Notes: a model not told the origin generated them from the sequence alone. A DNA stretch of 64,000 bases from Lachnospiraceae bacterium (GCA_022791975.1 JAAWAC010000027.1:1-64000), one strand, 5' to 3'. Shown: positions 15,520-24,586, numbered from the stretch's first letter. Program-made: numbers and translations.

Positions 15520-15546
15520 TTAGCACTCAAACCTAGTGAGTGCTAA
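15520..15546. promoter_or_regulatory. CIRCE element (HrcA operator)
   Basis: TTAGCACTC (15520-15528), nine bases, GAGTGCTAA (15538-15546): an exact match to the CIRCE consensus. It abuts the htpG -35 on the upstream side and lies 42 bp from the -35 of the divergent cupin gene. HrcA bound here should keep htpG low until heat or misfolding stress. Confidence 0.95.
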
Positions 15547-15587
15547 CAAAAAATCTATAAACTTTCTTAAATTTTTATAAACAGCCA

Positions 15588-15616
15588 TTGTTTTGCCTGG
15601 GGGAATATAGTAAAAT
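15588..15616 (+). promoter_or_regulatory. Promoter of cupin gene
   Basis: TTGTTT (15588-15593), 17 bases, TAAAAT (15611-15616), about 55 bases before the start codon. Confidence 0.65.
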
Positions 15617-15671
15617 GAGACTACAGGGGGCAAAATTCCCCCAATAGAAAGGGAAAGGCAGGAAAAACAAA

Positions 15672-16013
15672 ATGGTAAGAAAAACAACCACACGGGTAGT
15701 AGAGGGCGCAAGAGGGGGAGCAGGCTCCGTGGAATTCCACGACATTCTCTCCGCAGATGAGATGAACGGACATGGCCGTCTGTACGCAAAGGTGGTGGTA
15801 CGCCCCCACAGCAGCATTGGCTTCCACGTGCATGAGAATGATACAGAGCCCTATTACATTTTAGAGGGTCACGGCATATTTGTGGACAACGATAAAAGCC
15901 GCACAGAGGTAGGACCTGGAGATGTATGTATTATTGAGGTGGGACAGGGCCACTCTCTGGAGAACAACAGCGATGAGGACCTGGTGATTATGGCTCTGGT
16001 TTATAATAAGTAA
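15672..16013 (+). CDS. Small cupin-domain protein
   Basis: 113 residues, a single cupin barrel. Metal-site motif 1 is IGFHVHENDTEPYYILEGHGIFVDN (His, His, Glu pattern at ~55-65) and motif 2 is VGPGDVCIIEVGQGHSLENNSDEDL. Such proteins bind a metal and a small ligand, as isomerases, dioxygenases or storage proteins; no more can be said. It has its own promoter, divergent from htpG. Its end overlaps the end of the convergent next gene by 13 bases. Confidence 0.88.
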   Translation: MVRKTTTRVVEGARGGAGSVEFHDILSADEMNGHGRLYAKVVVRPHSSIGFHVHENDTEPYYILEGHGIFVDNDKSRTEVGPGDVCIIEVGQGHSLENNSDEDLVIMALVYNK

Positions 16014-16504
16014 AAAGCCATTTCCTTTTGCTTAAAAAACCGCTGGACCATGGCATCCCAGGCATGGTCCAGGGATTTGTCCGGAGTAAACAGGCGAAGA
16101 GAAGTGCCGGTAGTCACCAGGATTTTGCCTTCGCCGTAGCGGATATTCAAACATAGGCCGGCCACATCGGCCAGGGACAGGGACACGCCGCTTTGCCCAA
16201 GGAGCTTTTCCGTGTTGGAATCAGATAAACGGAAGCTGAACTTGAAGCCAAGGGGCGTTTTCTTTCCCTTGATAAAGTCAAAGCACAGGGGGCGCAAGGT
16301 CCGCCAGCATACCAGAGGCTGATTTTGCAGCTGGTATTCCTCCAGCTCCTCCTGGGAGTAAAATTCTTTGTTCAGATGGCCGTCCAGGAGGAGGGTACAG
16401 TGGGTGCGCAGAGAGCCTTCCACTACCCAAAAGGGGTCAAATACCTCCTGGAGAAAAAGTTTTGTGGTAAAATCCTTGGTGTCGGTGATTTGTAGGGCTA
16501 TCAA
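16001..16504 (-). CDS. DUF5721-like protein (TTG start)
   Basis: 167 residues if translation starts at the TTG at 16504, eight bases after AAGGAG. The longer frame to 16603 has no ribosome site, and its first residues are low-quality. The pattern IALQITDTKDFTTKLF, LLLDGHLNKEFYSQEE, CWRTLRPLCFDFIKGKKTPLGFKFSFRLS resembles DUF5721 proteins of Lachnospiraceae, of unknown function and mixed alpha/beta make-up. It has no signal peptide or membrane segment, so it is probably cytosolic. It is convergent with, and overlaps by 13 bases, the cupin gene. Confidence 0.72.
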   Translation of the reverse strand: MIALQITDTKDFTTKLFLQEVFDPFWVVEGSLRTHCTLLLDGHLNKEFYSQEELEEYQLQNQPLVCWRTLRPLCFDFIKGKKTPLGFKFSFRLSDSNTEKLLGQSGVSLSLADVAGLCLNIRYGEGKILVTTGTSLRLFTPDKSLDHAWDAMVQRFFKQKEMAFYLL

Positions 16505-16919
16505 TATGTGGGCTCCTTTCTTGGGCAGTGTTTTTTGGCAGTGGAGTTTGCCTCTGTGAAAAGCATCCCTGGACGGCCTGCTTTTGGACCTGTTTCTCAC
16601 CAAAACTGCTGGTTTTGGCGGTATGTGAATTGTGGCTGGAATCGTAATTTTAGAGAAGCAAATTTATACCATAGATTATAACACAGATCGTTGGATTAGA
16701 AAACGACGTGGCTGATAAAATATAAATATATAAAAGATAGGCTAATCCAGATTTTGGGTGTAAGAAATGTTGGATGGAACAGATTTTAAAAATAACAGGC
16801 TTTGGGTGCATTGGATTTTCCATGCATCGAGTTATCCATATATTGAGTTTTGGATGTTTAGATAGGATGCAGGAATTCGGATTTTTATATTGAGAATGGA
16901 AAGAGAAAGGGAAAATAGG
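16505..16919. other. Intergenic region between DUF5721-like and M18 genes
   Basis: 415 bases without a gene that can be supported. It becomes AT-rich from about 16640. The only structure is a small inverted repeat CCAAAAC (16600-16606) / GTTTTGG (16612-16618). Promoters for the two diverging genes must lie here, but none is a clear consensus match. Confidence 0.5.
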
Positions 16920-18236
16920 ATGAACAGACAGGGTGAGGAGAGAGAAAGGTTGCTTAGGCTTATAGGGGAGGGGACCTCCCCTTTTCATGTGGTGCAGGCG
17001 GCGGTAAGACAGCTTGAGGCGGAAGGGTTTGAGGAGCTGGAGCTAGAAAAAGACTGGTGTCTCAATAATGGGGGACGGTATTTTATGGTGCATCATGGGT
17101 CCAGCCTCCTGGCCTTTACCATTGGGAAGAGCTTTACCTTTCGGGACCAGGTGCGCATCGGAGCGGCACATACGGATTTTCCCGGGCTGCGTATTAAGAC
17201 CCGGCCGGAGGTGGAGAAGGAGGGGTATGGGCAGTTGAACGTGGAGGTGTATGGGGGAGCTATATGGAATACCTGGCTGGACAGACCCTTAAGCGTGGCT
17301 GGTCGGGTGGCCCTTCGAAGTGAGGATATTTTTAAACCAAACATACGTTTGGTTGACTTTAAGAAACCTCTTTTTACCGTGCCCAATGTGGCCATTCATC
17401 TGGAGAAGGAGATAAACAAGGGGTTAGAGCTCAACCGACAGAAGGATCTGCTGCCCTTGGCAGGACTTTTGGGGGCGGAGAATACCCCGAAGGCAGAAAA
17501 AGACAGAGAGTCTTTTTTCCTTCGCTATTTGGCAAGGGAGTTGCAGGTGAAGCCGGAGGAGATCCTGGATTTTGAGCTGTGCCTTTACAATACGGATACG
17601 GGGGATCTGCTGGGATTGAGGGAAGAGTTTCTCTCAGCGCCTCGGCTGGACGATCTCACCGGGGTACAGGCGGTGATAAGCGGTCTTTTGGGGGGAAAGC
17701 GGAAGCGGGGAATCCATGTGGCTGCCCTCTTTGACCATGAGGAGGTTGGAAGCAAGACCAAGCAGGGAGCGGGATCGGCCCTTCTGTCTCTGGTGCTGGA
17801 AAAGATCCTTTTGTCCTTTGGACGGGATCGGCAGCAGTTTTTAGGAACCATGGCGGACAGCCTGTTATTATCTGTGGACGTGGGCCATGCCATTCATCCC
17901 AATAAAGCGGATAAGAGCGATATTACTGCCAAAGGCATCCTGGGAAAGGGGCTTCTCATCAAGGAGAACAGCGGCCAGGCCTATGCCACGGACAGTGAAG
18001 CCATTGCCATTGTCCAGCAGATCTGTGAGAAGGAGGAGATTCCCTTCCAGAAGGTGACCAACCGCTCAGATGTAACCGGGGGGAGCACCCTGGGACCTAT
18101 TGCTTCTGCCATGCTACCTGTGAGGACGGTGGACATTGGAGTGCCTTTGCTGGCCATGCACTCAGCCCGGGAGCTTATGGGGACAAAGGATCAGGAGAGC
18201 CTTACAAGGCTTATGACAGCGTATTATAGTCTGTAG
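16920..18236 (+). CDS. M18-family aspartyl aminopeptidase
   Basis: 438 residues from the ATG at 16920, six bases after AAAGGGA (ATG 16896 in the same frame has a poorer site). M18 metal-peptidase motifs: IGAAHTDFPGLRIK (first zinc His), LDDLTGVQAVISGLL (bridging Asp), AALFDHEEVGSKTKQGAGS (catalytic Glu pair), SVDVGHAIHPN, and the C-terminal DIGVPLLAMHSARELMG with the last zinc His. The cytosolic dizinc enzyme removes N-terminal residues from peptides. The following phosphoesterase gene starts 11 bases on, so the two are likely cotranscribed. Confidence 0.95.
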   Translation: MNRQGEERERLLRLIGEGTSPFHVVQAAVRQLEAEGFEELELEKDWCLNNGGRYFMVHHGSSLLAFTIGKSFTFRDQVRIGAAHTDFPGLRIKTRPEVEKEGYGQLNVEVYGGAIWNTWLDRPLSVAGRVALRSEDIFKPNIRLVDFKKPLFTVPNVAIHLEKEINKGLELNRQKDLLPLAGLLGAENTPKAEKDRESFFLRYLARELQVKPEEILDFELCLYNTDTGDLLGLREEFLSAPRLDDLTGVQAVISGLLGGKRKRGIHVAALFDHEEVGSKTKQGAGSALLSLVLEKILLSFGRDRQQFLGTMADSLLLSVDVGHAIHPNKADKSDITAKGILGKGLLIKENSGQAYATDSEAIAIVQQICEKEEIPFQKVTNRSDVTGGSTLGPIASAMLPVRTVDIGVPLLAMHSARELMGTKDQESLTRLMTAYYSL

Positions 18237-18247
18237 GAGGAAGGTAC

Positions 18248-19354
18248 ATGTATTTTCTGTTTATCTTAGGGGGAATGCTGCTATTTTTAATGGCTGGATT
18301 CTATTGGCTCACCGGCCGGTGGCTTGCCCTCTATGGGGTTCCGGTAAAGAGATGGGATCTGCGGCTTTTGCGGGTGGGAGTGGTGTTGTTCCTGTTGGTC
18401 TTGTTCTGGCTGTGGAATACATCCGCCCTCATTGCCCTCCATCTTTTAGGATTCTTTATTTTGACAGAGTTGGTGGCTCTGGGATTGCGCCTGGGGGGAA
18501 AGAGCCTAAGAGAGAGGAGATGGTATCTGAGGTTAAAAAGGATTTACCACAGTGGGATGATTGCCCCCCTACTTACGGGCCTGCTTCTGGGCTATGGGGC
18601 ATACAACATGGGGCATATAGCCAGGACCGAGTACACGGTGGTGTCGGACAAGCTACAGGAGGATTACAAGCTGGTGCTGATTACAGACACTCACTATGAC
18701 ACCATCCAGGACCCACAGGTGCTAAAGAGGAAGCTTGCAGAGATCAACCAGCTTGCCCCAGATTTGGTGGTGCTGGGAGGGGATATTGTGGAGGAAAATA
18801 CCTCCCGGGAGTCTATGGAGGAAGCCTTTCAGGTGCTGGGGTCCATAAAGAGCCGGTATGGGATCTATTATGTCTATGGAAACCATGACCGGCAGCTGTA
18901 CAGAAACAGCCCGGCCTATACCCAGGAGGAATTGGCCCAGGCCATTGAGGCAGGGGGAATCCGGATTTTGCAGGATGCCTGGGTTCCCATAGGGCCGGAT
19001 CTGATTCTGGCAGGACGGGAGGATCGCGGGGCGCCCTGGGGCCGTGCCTCTGTGGCAGAGCTTCTGGAGGGAGCAGACAGAAACCGCTTTCTCATTGTGG
19101 CGGATCATCAGCCTTTGGAGGCAGAGAAACATGCTGCACAGGGAGTAGATCTGCAGGTGTCCGGCCATACCCACGCAGGGCAGGTATTTCCCACAGGCTG
19201 TCTTATGGAATGGATGGGACAGCGAAATTATGGGGAGTATAAGGAGGGAAACTTAAGGGTTATCGTGTCCTCCGGGGTGGCTGGCTGGGGATTTCCTGTC
19301 CGAACCCAGGAAAAATGTGAATATGTGGTGATTCATCTGAGAAAAACCGGGTAG
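18248..19354 (+). CDS. Membrane-anchored calcineurin-like metallophosphoesterase
   Basis: 368 residues. The N-terminal ~125 residues hold four hydrophobic segments (first FILGGMLLFLMAGFYWL). The catalytic domain then has the canonical metal motifs: LITDTHYD, LVVLGGDIVEEN, YYVYGNHDRQ, IVADHQPLEAEKHAAQ and VSGHTHAGQVFP. This is the YkuE/YaeI-like arrangement of membrane phosphoesterases, some of which act on lipids. The catalytic domain may face outward, but the orientation is not settled by the sequence. Ribosome site AGGAGG. Confidence 0.92.
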   Translation: MYFLFILGGMLLFLMAGFYWLTGRWLALYGVPVKRWDLRLLRVGVVLFLLVLFWLWNTSALIALHLLGFFILTELVALGLRLGGKSLRERRWYLRLKRIYHSGMIAPLLTGLLLGYGAYNMGHIARTEYTVVSDKLQEDYKLVLITDTHYDTIQDPQVLKRKLAEINQLAPDLVVLGGDIVEENTSRESMEEAFQVLGSIKSRYGIYYVYGNHDRQLYRNSPAYTQEELAQAIEAGGIRILQDAWVPIGPDLILAGREDRGAPWGRASVAELLEGADRNRFLIVADHQPLEAEKHAAQGVDLQVSGHTHAGQVFPTGCLMEWMGQRNYGEYKEGNLRVIVSSGVAGWGFPVRTQEKCEYVVIHLRKTG

Positions 19355-19438
19355 GGGCTTGAAAACTGCAATAATCTGTGGTACCATAATATCTAGTATT
19401 AAAAACTACATTACGTGGTTGCGAAAATGGAGGCTGGT

Positions 19439-20278
19439 ATGAGTTACAAGATTATTGTGGATAGCTGTGGAGAACTGACAGAAGAATGTAAGGAAAGTGG
19501 ATTTTATGAAAATGTACCTCTTTCCATTGATGTGGATGGATATCAGATTATAGATGACGAGACTTTTGACCAGGCAGATTTTTTGCAGAGAGTGGAGGCC
19601 AGTCCCAACTGCCCCAAATCCTCCTGTCCCTCACCGGAGCGCTATATGGAGGCCTTTGAGGGGGAGGCGGAGCATATCTATGTGGTCACCTTGTCCGCTG
19701 AGCTTTCCGGCTCCTATAACAGCGCGGAGTTGGCCAGGAAGCTCTATACAGAAAAGCACAGAGAAAAAAAGATTCATGTGTTTAATTCCTGCTCAGCCTC
19801 CATTGGAGAGACCTTGATTGGTTTGAAAGCGGAGGAATGCGAGAAGGCCGGAAAGAGCTTTGAGGAGACGGTGGAGACGGTGGAAGCCTATATAAAGAAG
19901 CAGAACACCTATTTTGTATTGGAAAGCCTGGAAGCCCTGCGGAAAAATGGGCGGCTTAGCAATCTAAAAGCCTTTGTGGCCAATGCATTGAATATTAAGC
20001 CGGTAATGGGGGCCACCCCTATTGGCACTATCCAGCAGCTGGATCAGGCCCGGGGCATGAATCGGGCCCTGAAACGGATGGTGGAGATTATCTCCAAGGA
20101 GATCAAAAGCCCTAAGGACAAGATCCTGGCCATTTCTCATTGCAACTGCAAGGAGCGGGCTCTGATGGTGAAGGAGGAGATTTTAAAGGCGATTCCCGTA
20201 AAAGACGTTCTGGTGCTGGACACCAACGGCATCAGCAGCCTGTATGCCAGCAATGGGGGAATTATTGTGGTGGTCTGA
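19439..20278 (+). CDS. DegV-family fatty-acid-binding protein
   Basis: 279 residues from the ATG at 19439, five bases after GGAGG; the frame extends 24 bases further without a site. DegV/EDD fold: YKIIVDSCGELTEE start, CPSPERYMEAFE, VVTLSAELSGSYNSAELARKLY (fatty-acid carboxylate site), and FVLESLEALRKNGRLSNLKAFVANALNIKPVM, ending with GISSLYASNGGIIVVV. DegV/FakB proteins present fatty acids to the kinase FakA for phospholipid synthesis. No fakA is nearby. Confidence 0.93.
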   Translation: MSYKIIVDSCGELTEECKESGFYENVPLSIDVDGYQIIDDETFDQADFLQRVEASPNCPKSSCPSPERYMEAFEGEAEHIYVVTLSAELSGSYNSAELARKLYTEKHREKKIHVFNSCSASIGETLIGLKAEECEKAGKSFEETVETVEAYIKKQNTYFVLESLEALRKNGRLSNLKAFVANALNIKPVMGATPIGTIQQLDQARGMNRALKRMVEIISKEIKSPKDKILAISHCNCKERALMVKEEILKAIPVKDVLVLDTNGISSLYASNGGIIVVV

Positions 20279-20382
20279 TGGGGGCAATTAAAAAATATGC
20301 ATGGATTTTTCACAGATTTATGGTATACTAAAAAGACAGTGGGATATACAAATGTAAAAATTCATGAAAGAGGTTTTTGAAT

Positions 20383-20622
20383 ATGAGTCAGGAAAAAGTA
20401 AACCGCTATAAGGAAGAGAAGGCAAAACGGAAGGAGAACTTGGCAAAGGAGAAGCGCAACCAAACGCTGGTGAAAGCGGTGGGATGTGTTGTTGCGCTGG
20501 CTCTGGTGTGCTGGATCGGATATTCCGTGCATGATATGGTCAACAAGCCGGATACCACCCCCATACAGGTGGATACCTCAGCGATGGATGCCTATCTGAA
20601 CAGTCTGGATGAGGTGGAATAA
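20383..20622 (+). CDS. Small single-pass membrane protein, unknown
   Basis: 79 residues from the ATG at 20383, nine bases after AAAGAGG. A highly charged, lysine-rich amphipathic N-terminus (KVNRYKEEKAKRKENLAKEKRN) is followed by one hydrophobic helix (VVALALVCWIGYSVHDM, ~35-52) and a short acidic exterior tail. By the positive-inside rule the N-terminus is cytosolic. No family recognised. It lies between degV and another unknown exported-protein gene. Confidence 0.72.
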   Translation: MSQEKVNRYKEEKAKRKENLAKEKRNQTLVKAVGCVVALALVCWIGYSVHDMVNKPDTTPIQVDTSAMDAYLNSLDEVE

Positions 20623-20719
20623 AGAAAAAGAGAAAAAATTTAATTTTTTATGAAAAAAGTGAATCTTTTTTGCCCTTATTTTCGTCTATATATATGACAC
20701 AAGCTTTTTGACAACGAAG

Positions 20720-21355
20720 ATGGGTGAGGGTATGAGGAGATACGGGCAAGTACTGACAGGAATTTTTACCAGCTTGGCATCTGTGGTGCTGCTGAGTGGG
20801 ATCTATGTAAATGGACAGGCTGCAGGGAAACCGGAGGGGAATCCTAGGCTTGTGGAGGCAAAGACTCTTGGTGAGGAGGCCATGCCAGCCAGAGAAAGCA
20901 CCTTGGATAGGGAGGGAGAATCCCTGGGGTTGCCACTTACGGCCCAGCTAAAACAGGTGCTGGAGCTGGAAGAGCAGTTGGAGGGCAAGCTTTCTGCAAA
21001 GGAGCAAGCAAGGGTAAGGGCCCTTTATGAGGCGCTGCTGGTGGACGCCGTTACCGGGGGATATGACAGAGAACAGGGGATCACGAACCGCTACGCCAAG
21101 GAGGGTGGCCGGTATCTGGACCAGCGGATGGCTGACTACTACAGGGATTTTGTCAGCGCCAACGGAGACAGCCGGACGGCAGTGATTTTAAAGGAATACC
21201 TACAGATCTTGGAGGGGAACGACCTTCGTGTAGATTCTCAGGTGCTGGATTTTTATGAGACGGTTCCAGAATTGGTGTGGCAGTGGAGCCAGTTGGGGCC
21301 GGAGGACTTCCGCTACTGGGTCTGGAAGCTTGGTCTGTTGAAGTGGTTTGAGTAG
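20720..21355 (+). CDS. Exported or membrane-anchored protein, unknown
   Basis: 211 residues from the ATG at 20720; ATG 20732 in the same frame is equally possible, and neither has a well-spaced ribosome site. A basic start and hydrophobic run (RRYGQVLTGIFTSLASVVLLSGIYVNGQAAG) look like a signal peptide or anchor. The mature part is helical, with acidic and Gln-rich stretches around ELEEQLEGKLSAKEQARVRALYEALL. No known domain recognised. It ends just before a bidirectional terminator shared with convergent argG. Confidence 0.7.
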   Translation: MGEGMRRYGQVLTGIFTSLASVVLLSGIYVNGQAAGKPEGNPRLVEAKTLGEEAMPARESTLDREGESLGLPLTAQLKQVLELEEQLEGKLSAKEQARVRALYEALLVDAVTGGYDREQGITNRYAKEGGRYLDQRMADYYRDFVSANGDSRTAVILKEYLQILEGNDLRVDSQVLDFYETVPELVWQWSQLGPEDFRYWVWKLGLLKWFE

Positions 21356-21368
21356 AAGAAAAAATTAG

Positions 21369-21396
21369 GAGAGGCGAATGCCTCTCCTTTTCCTTT
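21369..21396. terminator. Bidirectional terminator
   Basis: GGAGAGGC (21369-21376) and GCCTCTCC (21381-21388) form an exact 8-bp stem with a GAAT loop, followed by TTTTCC on plus and a T-rich tail on minus. It lies between convergent genes. Confidence 0.85.
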
Positions 21397-21406
21397 TTCC
21401 AAGTAT

Positions 21407-22636
21407 TTAGTTTTCGCTGTTTTCCTCAGCCTCGGCAAGCTTCATAGCCCGTACCTTTAAGGGAAGGCCAAACAAGGTGATAAAGCCACTGGCATCGTGA
21501 TGGTCGTAGAGATCGCCTGTGGTGAAGGAAGCCAGGGACTCGCTGTACAGGCTGTAGGGGGAGGTGGTTCCGGCCTTGATGATATTGCCCTTGTAGAGCT
21601 TAAACTTCACTTCGCCGGTGACATACTCCTGCGTGCTGGTCACAAAGGCCTGGACAGCCTCCCGAAGGGGCGTGAACCATTTTCCCTCATATACTATCTG
21701 GGCCATCTTATTGCCCATGTCCTTTTTAACCTCCATGGTAGCCCGATCCAGAACCAGCTCCTCCAGCTGCTGATGAGCCTCCATAAGAATGGTTCCACCA
21801 GGGGTCTCATAGACGCCCCGGGATTTCATGCCCACCACCCGGTTTTCCACGATATCCACAATGCCAATGCCGTGCTTGCCGCCCAGGACATTGAGCTCTG
21901 TGATAATCGCAGAAAGCTTCATGGCCTTGCCGTTTAAAGAGGTGGGAACGCCTTTCTCAAAGGTCATGGTCACATATTCCGCCTCATCCGGTGCCTGCTC
22001 CGGGGTCACACCCAGGGTCAACATATGGTTGTAGTTAGGCTCATTGGCCGGGTCCTCCAACTCCAGGCCCTCATGGCTGATATGCCACAGGTTCCGGTCA
22101 CGGCTGTAGCTTTGGCTGTGATCAAAAGGCAGATGAATGCCGTGCTGCTTACAATACTCGATCTCATCCTCCCGGGACTGCATGGTCCACACGTCGGTCA
22201 TCCGCCAGGGAGCGATGATTTTCAGATCAGGAGCCAGAGCCTTGATGCCCAGCTCAAAGCGAATCTGATCGTTGCCCTTACCGGTGGCGCCGTGGCAAAT
22301 GGCGGTAGCGCCCTCCTTGCGGGCCACTTCTACCAGACGCTTGGCAATGACCGGACGGGCCATGGAGGTGCCCAGGAGATATTTGTGCTCATACACAGCT
22401 CCGGCCTGGACACAGGGCAGAATATACTCCTGGCAAAATTCATCCACAATGTTTTCAATATATAATTTGGAAGCGCCGGAGAGCTTGGCGCGCTCCTCCA
22501 GGCCATCCAGCTCGCTGCCCTGTCCGCAGTCGATGCAGCAGCAGATCACCTCATAGTCAAAATGCTCTTTTAACCAGGGGATAATGGCCGTAGTATCCAG
22601 GCCTCCGGAATATGCCAATACAACCTTTTCTTTCAT
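21407..22636 (-). CDS. argG: Argininosuccinate synthase
   Basis: 409 residues from the ATG at 22636, nine bases after AGGAGG; an ATG at 22645 overlaps the ribosome site. The N-terminal P-loop pyrophosphatase motif VVLAYSGGLDTTAIIPWL, CHGATGKGNDQIRFELG and YSRDRNLWHISHEGLELEDP define the family. It joins citrulline and aspartate with ATP to argininosuccinate, the penultimate step of arginine synthesis. It is divergent from argC and the rest of the arg genes; argH and argF are not in the window. Confidence 0.97.
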   Translation of the reverse strand: MKEKVVLAYSGGLDTTAIIPWLKEHFDYEVICCCIDCGQGSELDGLEERAKLSGASKLYIENIVDEFCQEYILPCVQAGAVYEHKYLLGTSMARPVIAKRLVEVARKEGATAICHGATGKGNDQIRFELGIKALAPDLKIIAPWRMTDVWTMQSREDEIEYCKQHGIHLPFDHSQSYSRDRNLWHISHEGLELEDPANEPNYNHMLTLGVTPEQAPDEAEYVTMTFEKGVPTSLNGKAMKLSAIITELNVLGGKHGIGIVDIVENRVVGMKSRGVYETPGGTILMEAHQQLEELVLDRATMEVKKDMGNKMAQIVYEGKWFTPLREAVQAFVTSTQEYVTGEVKFKLYKGNIIKAGTTSPYSLYSESLASFTTGDLYDHHDASGFITLFGLPLKVRAMKLAEAEENSEN

Positions 22637-23005
22637 CTTCGTCATCCTCCTATTTTCCTTGGGTGGGTATTCCTTTGTATGGAACAGTACTTAATATACA
22701 ACATATGTAATAAATATGCAAGTGAAAAAATATACATAGATTTCTGGAATTTAAGCGGCTATTTATGCAAAATGCTAATGCGGAAGAAAACTCTTGAAAA
22801 AAGCTGGAAACAGAGGTACAATGAGAAAAATAAACAGGAGTGGCTGCAAAAATAAGCAGGTCAGCCACAGAAAACAGGTTTTTAAATATGCATTTTATGC
22901 AATAAAAAATGCATAAAAATTAGTACAAAAGGATCTTGCACACAGGTGGGGAACATGGTAGGATAGCGTCTGTGAGCACTTGGGATTCAGAAATGGAGGA
23001 TAGAG
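22637..23005. promoter_or_regulatory. argG-argC divergent control region with ARG-box-like sites
   Basis: 369 AT-rich bases. ATGTAATAAATATGCA (22705-22720) near argG, and a cluster of TATGCA/TGCATAAAAATTA words at about 22885-22922 near argC, resemble ArgR/AhrC boxes, which are imperfect ATGNATAAAAATNCAT-like palindromes. ArgR control of both directions would be expected for these genes, but the match is by eye only. No gene is visible inside. Confidence 0.4.
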
Positions 23006-24046
23006 ATGATAAAAGCAGGGATTATTGGTTCCACCGGGTATGCCGGAGCAGAGCTGGTGCGTCTGCTTCTGGGGCATCCGGAGGTGGAGATTGTATGGTA
23101 TGGTTCCAAAAGCTACATTGACAAAAAGTATGCGGATGTATATGGAAATATGTTTCGGCTGGTGGAGGATGTGTGTGGGGATGACAATATGGAGGCCTTG
23201 TCCCGGGAGGCAGATGTGATTTTCACGGCCACACCCCAGGGGCTGTGTGCGTCTCTGGTGGGAGAGGAGATTCTTTCCAGGGCTAAGATCATTGACTTGA
23301 GTGCGGATTTTCGCATAAAGGATGTGGCGGTGTATGAGAAATGGTATGGTATCACCCATCCCTGTCCCCAGTTTCTGCCGGGAGCTGTATATGGACTCTG
23401 TGAGATAAACCGGGAGGCCATTAAAAATACCCGGCTGTTAGCCAATCCTGGCTGTTACCCTACGTGCAGTACCTTGACGGTATATCCACTGGTAAAGGAA
23501 GGAATCGTGGATACCTCTACCTTGATTATAGATGCTAAGTCCGGAACCTCCGGAGCGGGGCGGGGGGCAAAGGTGGATAATCTTTACTGCGAGGTCAACG
23601 AAAATATGAAGGCCTACGGAGTGGCTACCCATCGGCACACACCGGAGATCGAGGAGCAGCTGTCCTATGCGGCCCAAGAGCCGGTGCTCCTTAGTTTCAC
23701 TCCTCATCTGGCGCCTATGAACCGTGGAATCCTGGTGACCGCCTATGCTTCCTTAAAGGAATCTGTGAGTCAGGAGAAAATACGGGAGATTTATGAACAT
23801 TATTATAGGAAGGAATTCTTTGTCCGGTTTCTGGAGCCCGGGGTGTGTCCCCAGACCAAATGGGTGGAGGGCAGCAACTATGTGGATGTGAATGTCCAGT
23901 TGGATACCCGCACCAACCGGGTGATTATGATGGGAGCCATGGATAACCTGGTAAAGGGAGCAGCCGGACAGGCTGTGCAGAACATGAACCTGATGTTTGG
24001 GCTTCCGGAGAATATGGGGCTAAATCTGGTGCCTATGTTCCCATAA
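23006..24046 (+). CDS. argC: N-acetyl-gamma-glutamyl-phosphate reductase
   Basis: 346 residues. N-terminal Rossmann motif IKAGIIGSTGYAGAELVRLLLGHPEVEIV, the active-site Cys in LLANPGCYPTCSTLTVYPL, and GAGRGAKVDNLYCEVNENMKAYGVATHRHTPEIEEQL are all present. It reduces N-acetylglutamyl phosphate with NADPH to the semialdehyde, arginine step 3. The ATG at 23006 has GGAGG six bases upstream. It is first in the run argC-GNAT-asparaginase-argJ-argB-argD. Confidence 0.97.
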   Translation: MIKAGIIGSTGYAGAELVRLLLGHPEVEIVWYGSKSYIDKKYADVYGNMFRLVEDVCGDDNMEALSREADVIFTATPQGLCASLVGEEILSRAKIIDLSADFRIKDVAVYEKWYGITHPCPQFLPGAVYGLCEINREAIKNTRLLANPGCYPTCSTLTVYPLVKEGIVDTSTLIIDAKSGTSGAGRGAKVDNLYCEVNENMKAYGVATHRHTPEIEEQLSYAAQEPVLLSFTPHLAPMNRGILVTAYASLKESVSQEKIREIYEHYYRKEFFVRFLEPGVCPQTKWVEGSNYVDVNVQLDTRTNRVIMMGAMDNLVKGAAGQAVQNMNLMFGLPENMGLNLVPMFP

Positions 24047-24109
24047 TATTTAAGAAGAAAAAATCATATATACACAAATAAAACATATGTTCGAATAGAA
24101 AGGCTTGCT

Positions 24110-24559
24110 ATGATAACCATACGAACCATGACAGCAGAGGACTATGACGGCGTATACGCCCTGTGGATGACCATCCGGGGCTTTGCCATCCGAAGCATTG
24201 ATGACTCCCGGGTGGGAGTGGAGCGATTTCTAAAGCGAAACCCTGACACCAGCGTGGTGGCGGAGGAGGAGGGCCGCATTGTGGGCAGTATTCTGTGCGG
24301 TCACGACGGTCGGCGGGGATGCCTGTACCATGTGTGTGTCCACGCGGATTACCGGATGCAGGGGATTGGAAAGAATATGGTGGTATTCTGTATGAATGCC
24401 CTGAAAAAGGAAGAGATCAGCAAGGTGTCTCTGATCGCCTTTACCAAGAATGATATAGGAAACGCCTTTTGGAATCGGATTGGATGGACCAGGCGTCTGG
24501 ATCTAAATTACTATGATTTTACCCTGAATGAGGCGAATATAACGGCATTTAACGAGTGA
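24110..24559 (+). CDS. GNAT-family N-acetyltransferase
   Basis: 149 residues, one complete GNAT fold: ITIRTMTAEDYDGVYALW start, acetyl-CoA loop LYHVCVHADYRMQGIGKNMV (the R/Q-x-x-G-x-G/A motif), and ALKKEEISKVSLIAFTKNDIGNAFWNRIGW near the end. The size is close to RimI/YpeA-like enzymes. Its position between argC and the rest of the arg genes makes a role in glutamate acetylation possible, since short GNAT-type acetylglutamate synthases exist. Bifunctional argJ could also supply that step. The acceptor substrate is unknown. Confidence 0.88.
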   Translation: MITIRTMTAEDYDGVYALWMTIRGFAIRSIDDSRVGVERFLKRNPDTSVVAEEEGRIVGSILCGHDGRRGCLYHVCVHADYRMQGIGKNMVVFCMNALKKEEISKVSLIAFTKNDIGNAFWNRIGWTRRLDLNYYDFTLNEANITAFNE

Positions 24560-24586
24560 CCAGAGGGGGAAGGACCAGAGGAAACC

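Noticed and set aside
16600-16618. CCAAAAC/GTTTTGG inverted repeat as an operator or terminator
   Set aside because: Seven-base arms only, no T-run, and no clear promoter nearby; recorded only within the intergenic entry.
16650-16988. 112-codon minus-strand frame in the AT-rich gap before the M18 gene
   Set aside because: No ribosome site, low-complexity composition, and overlap with the M18 start.
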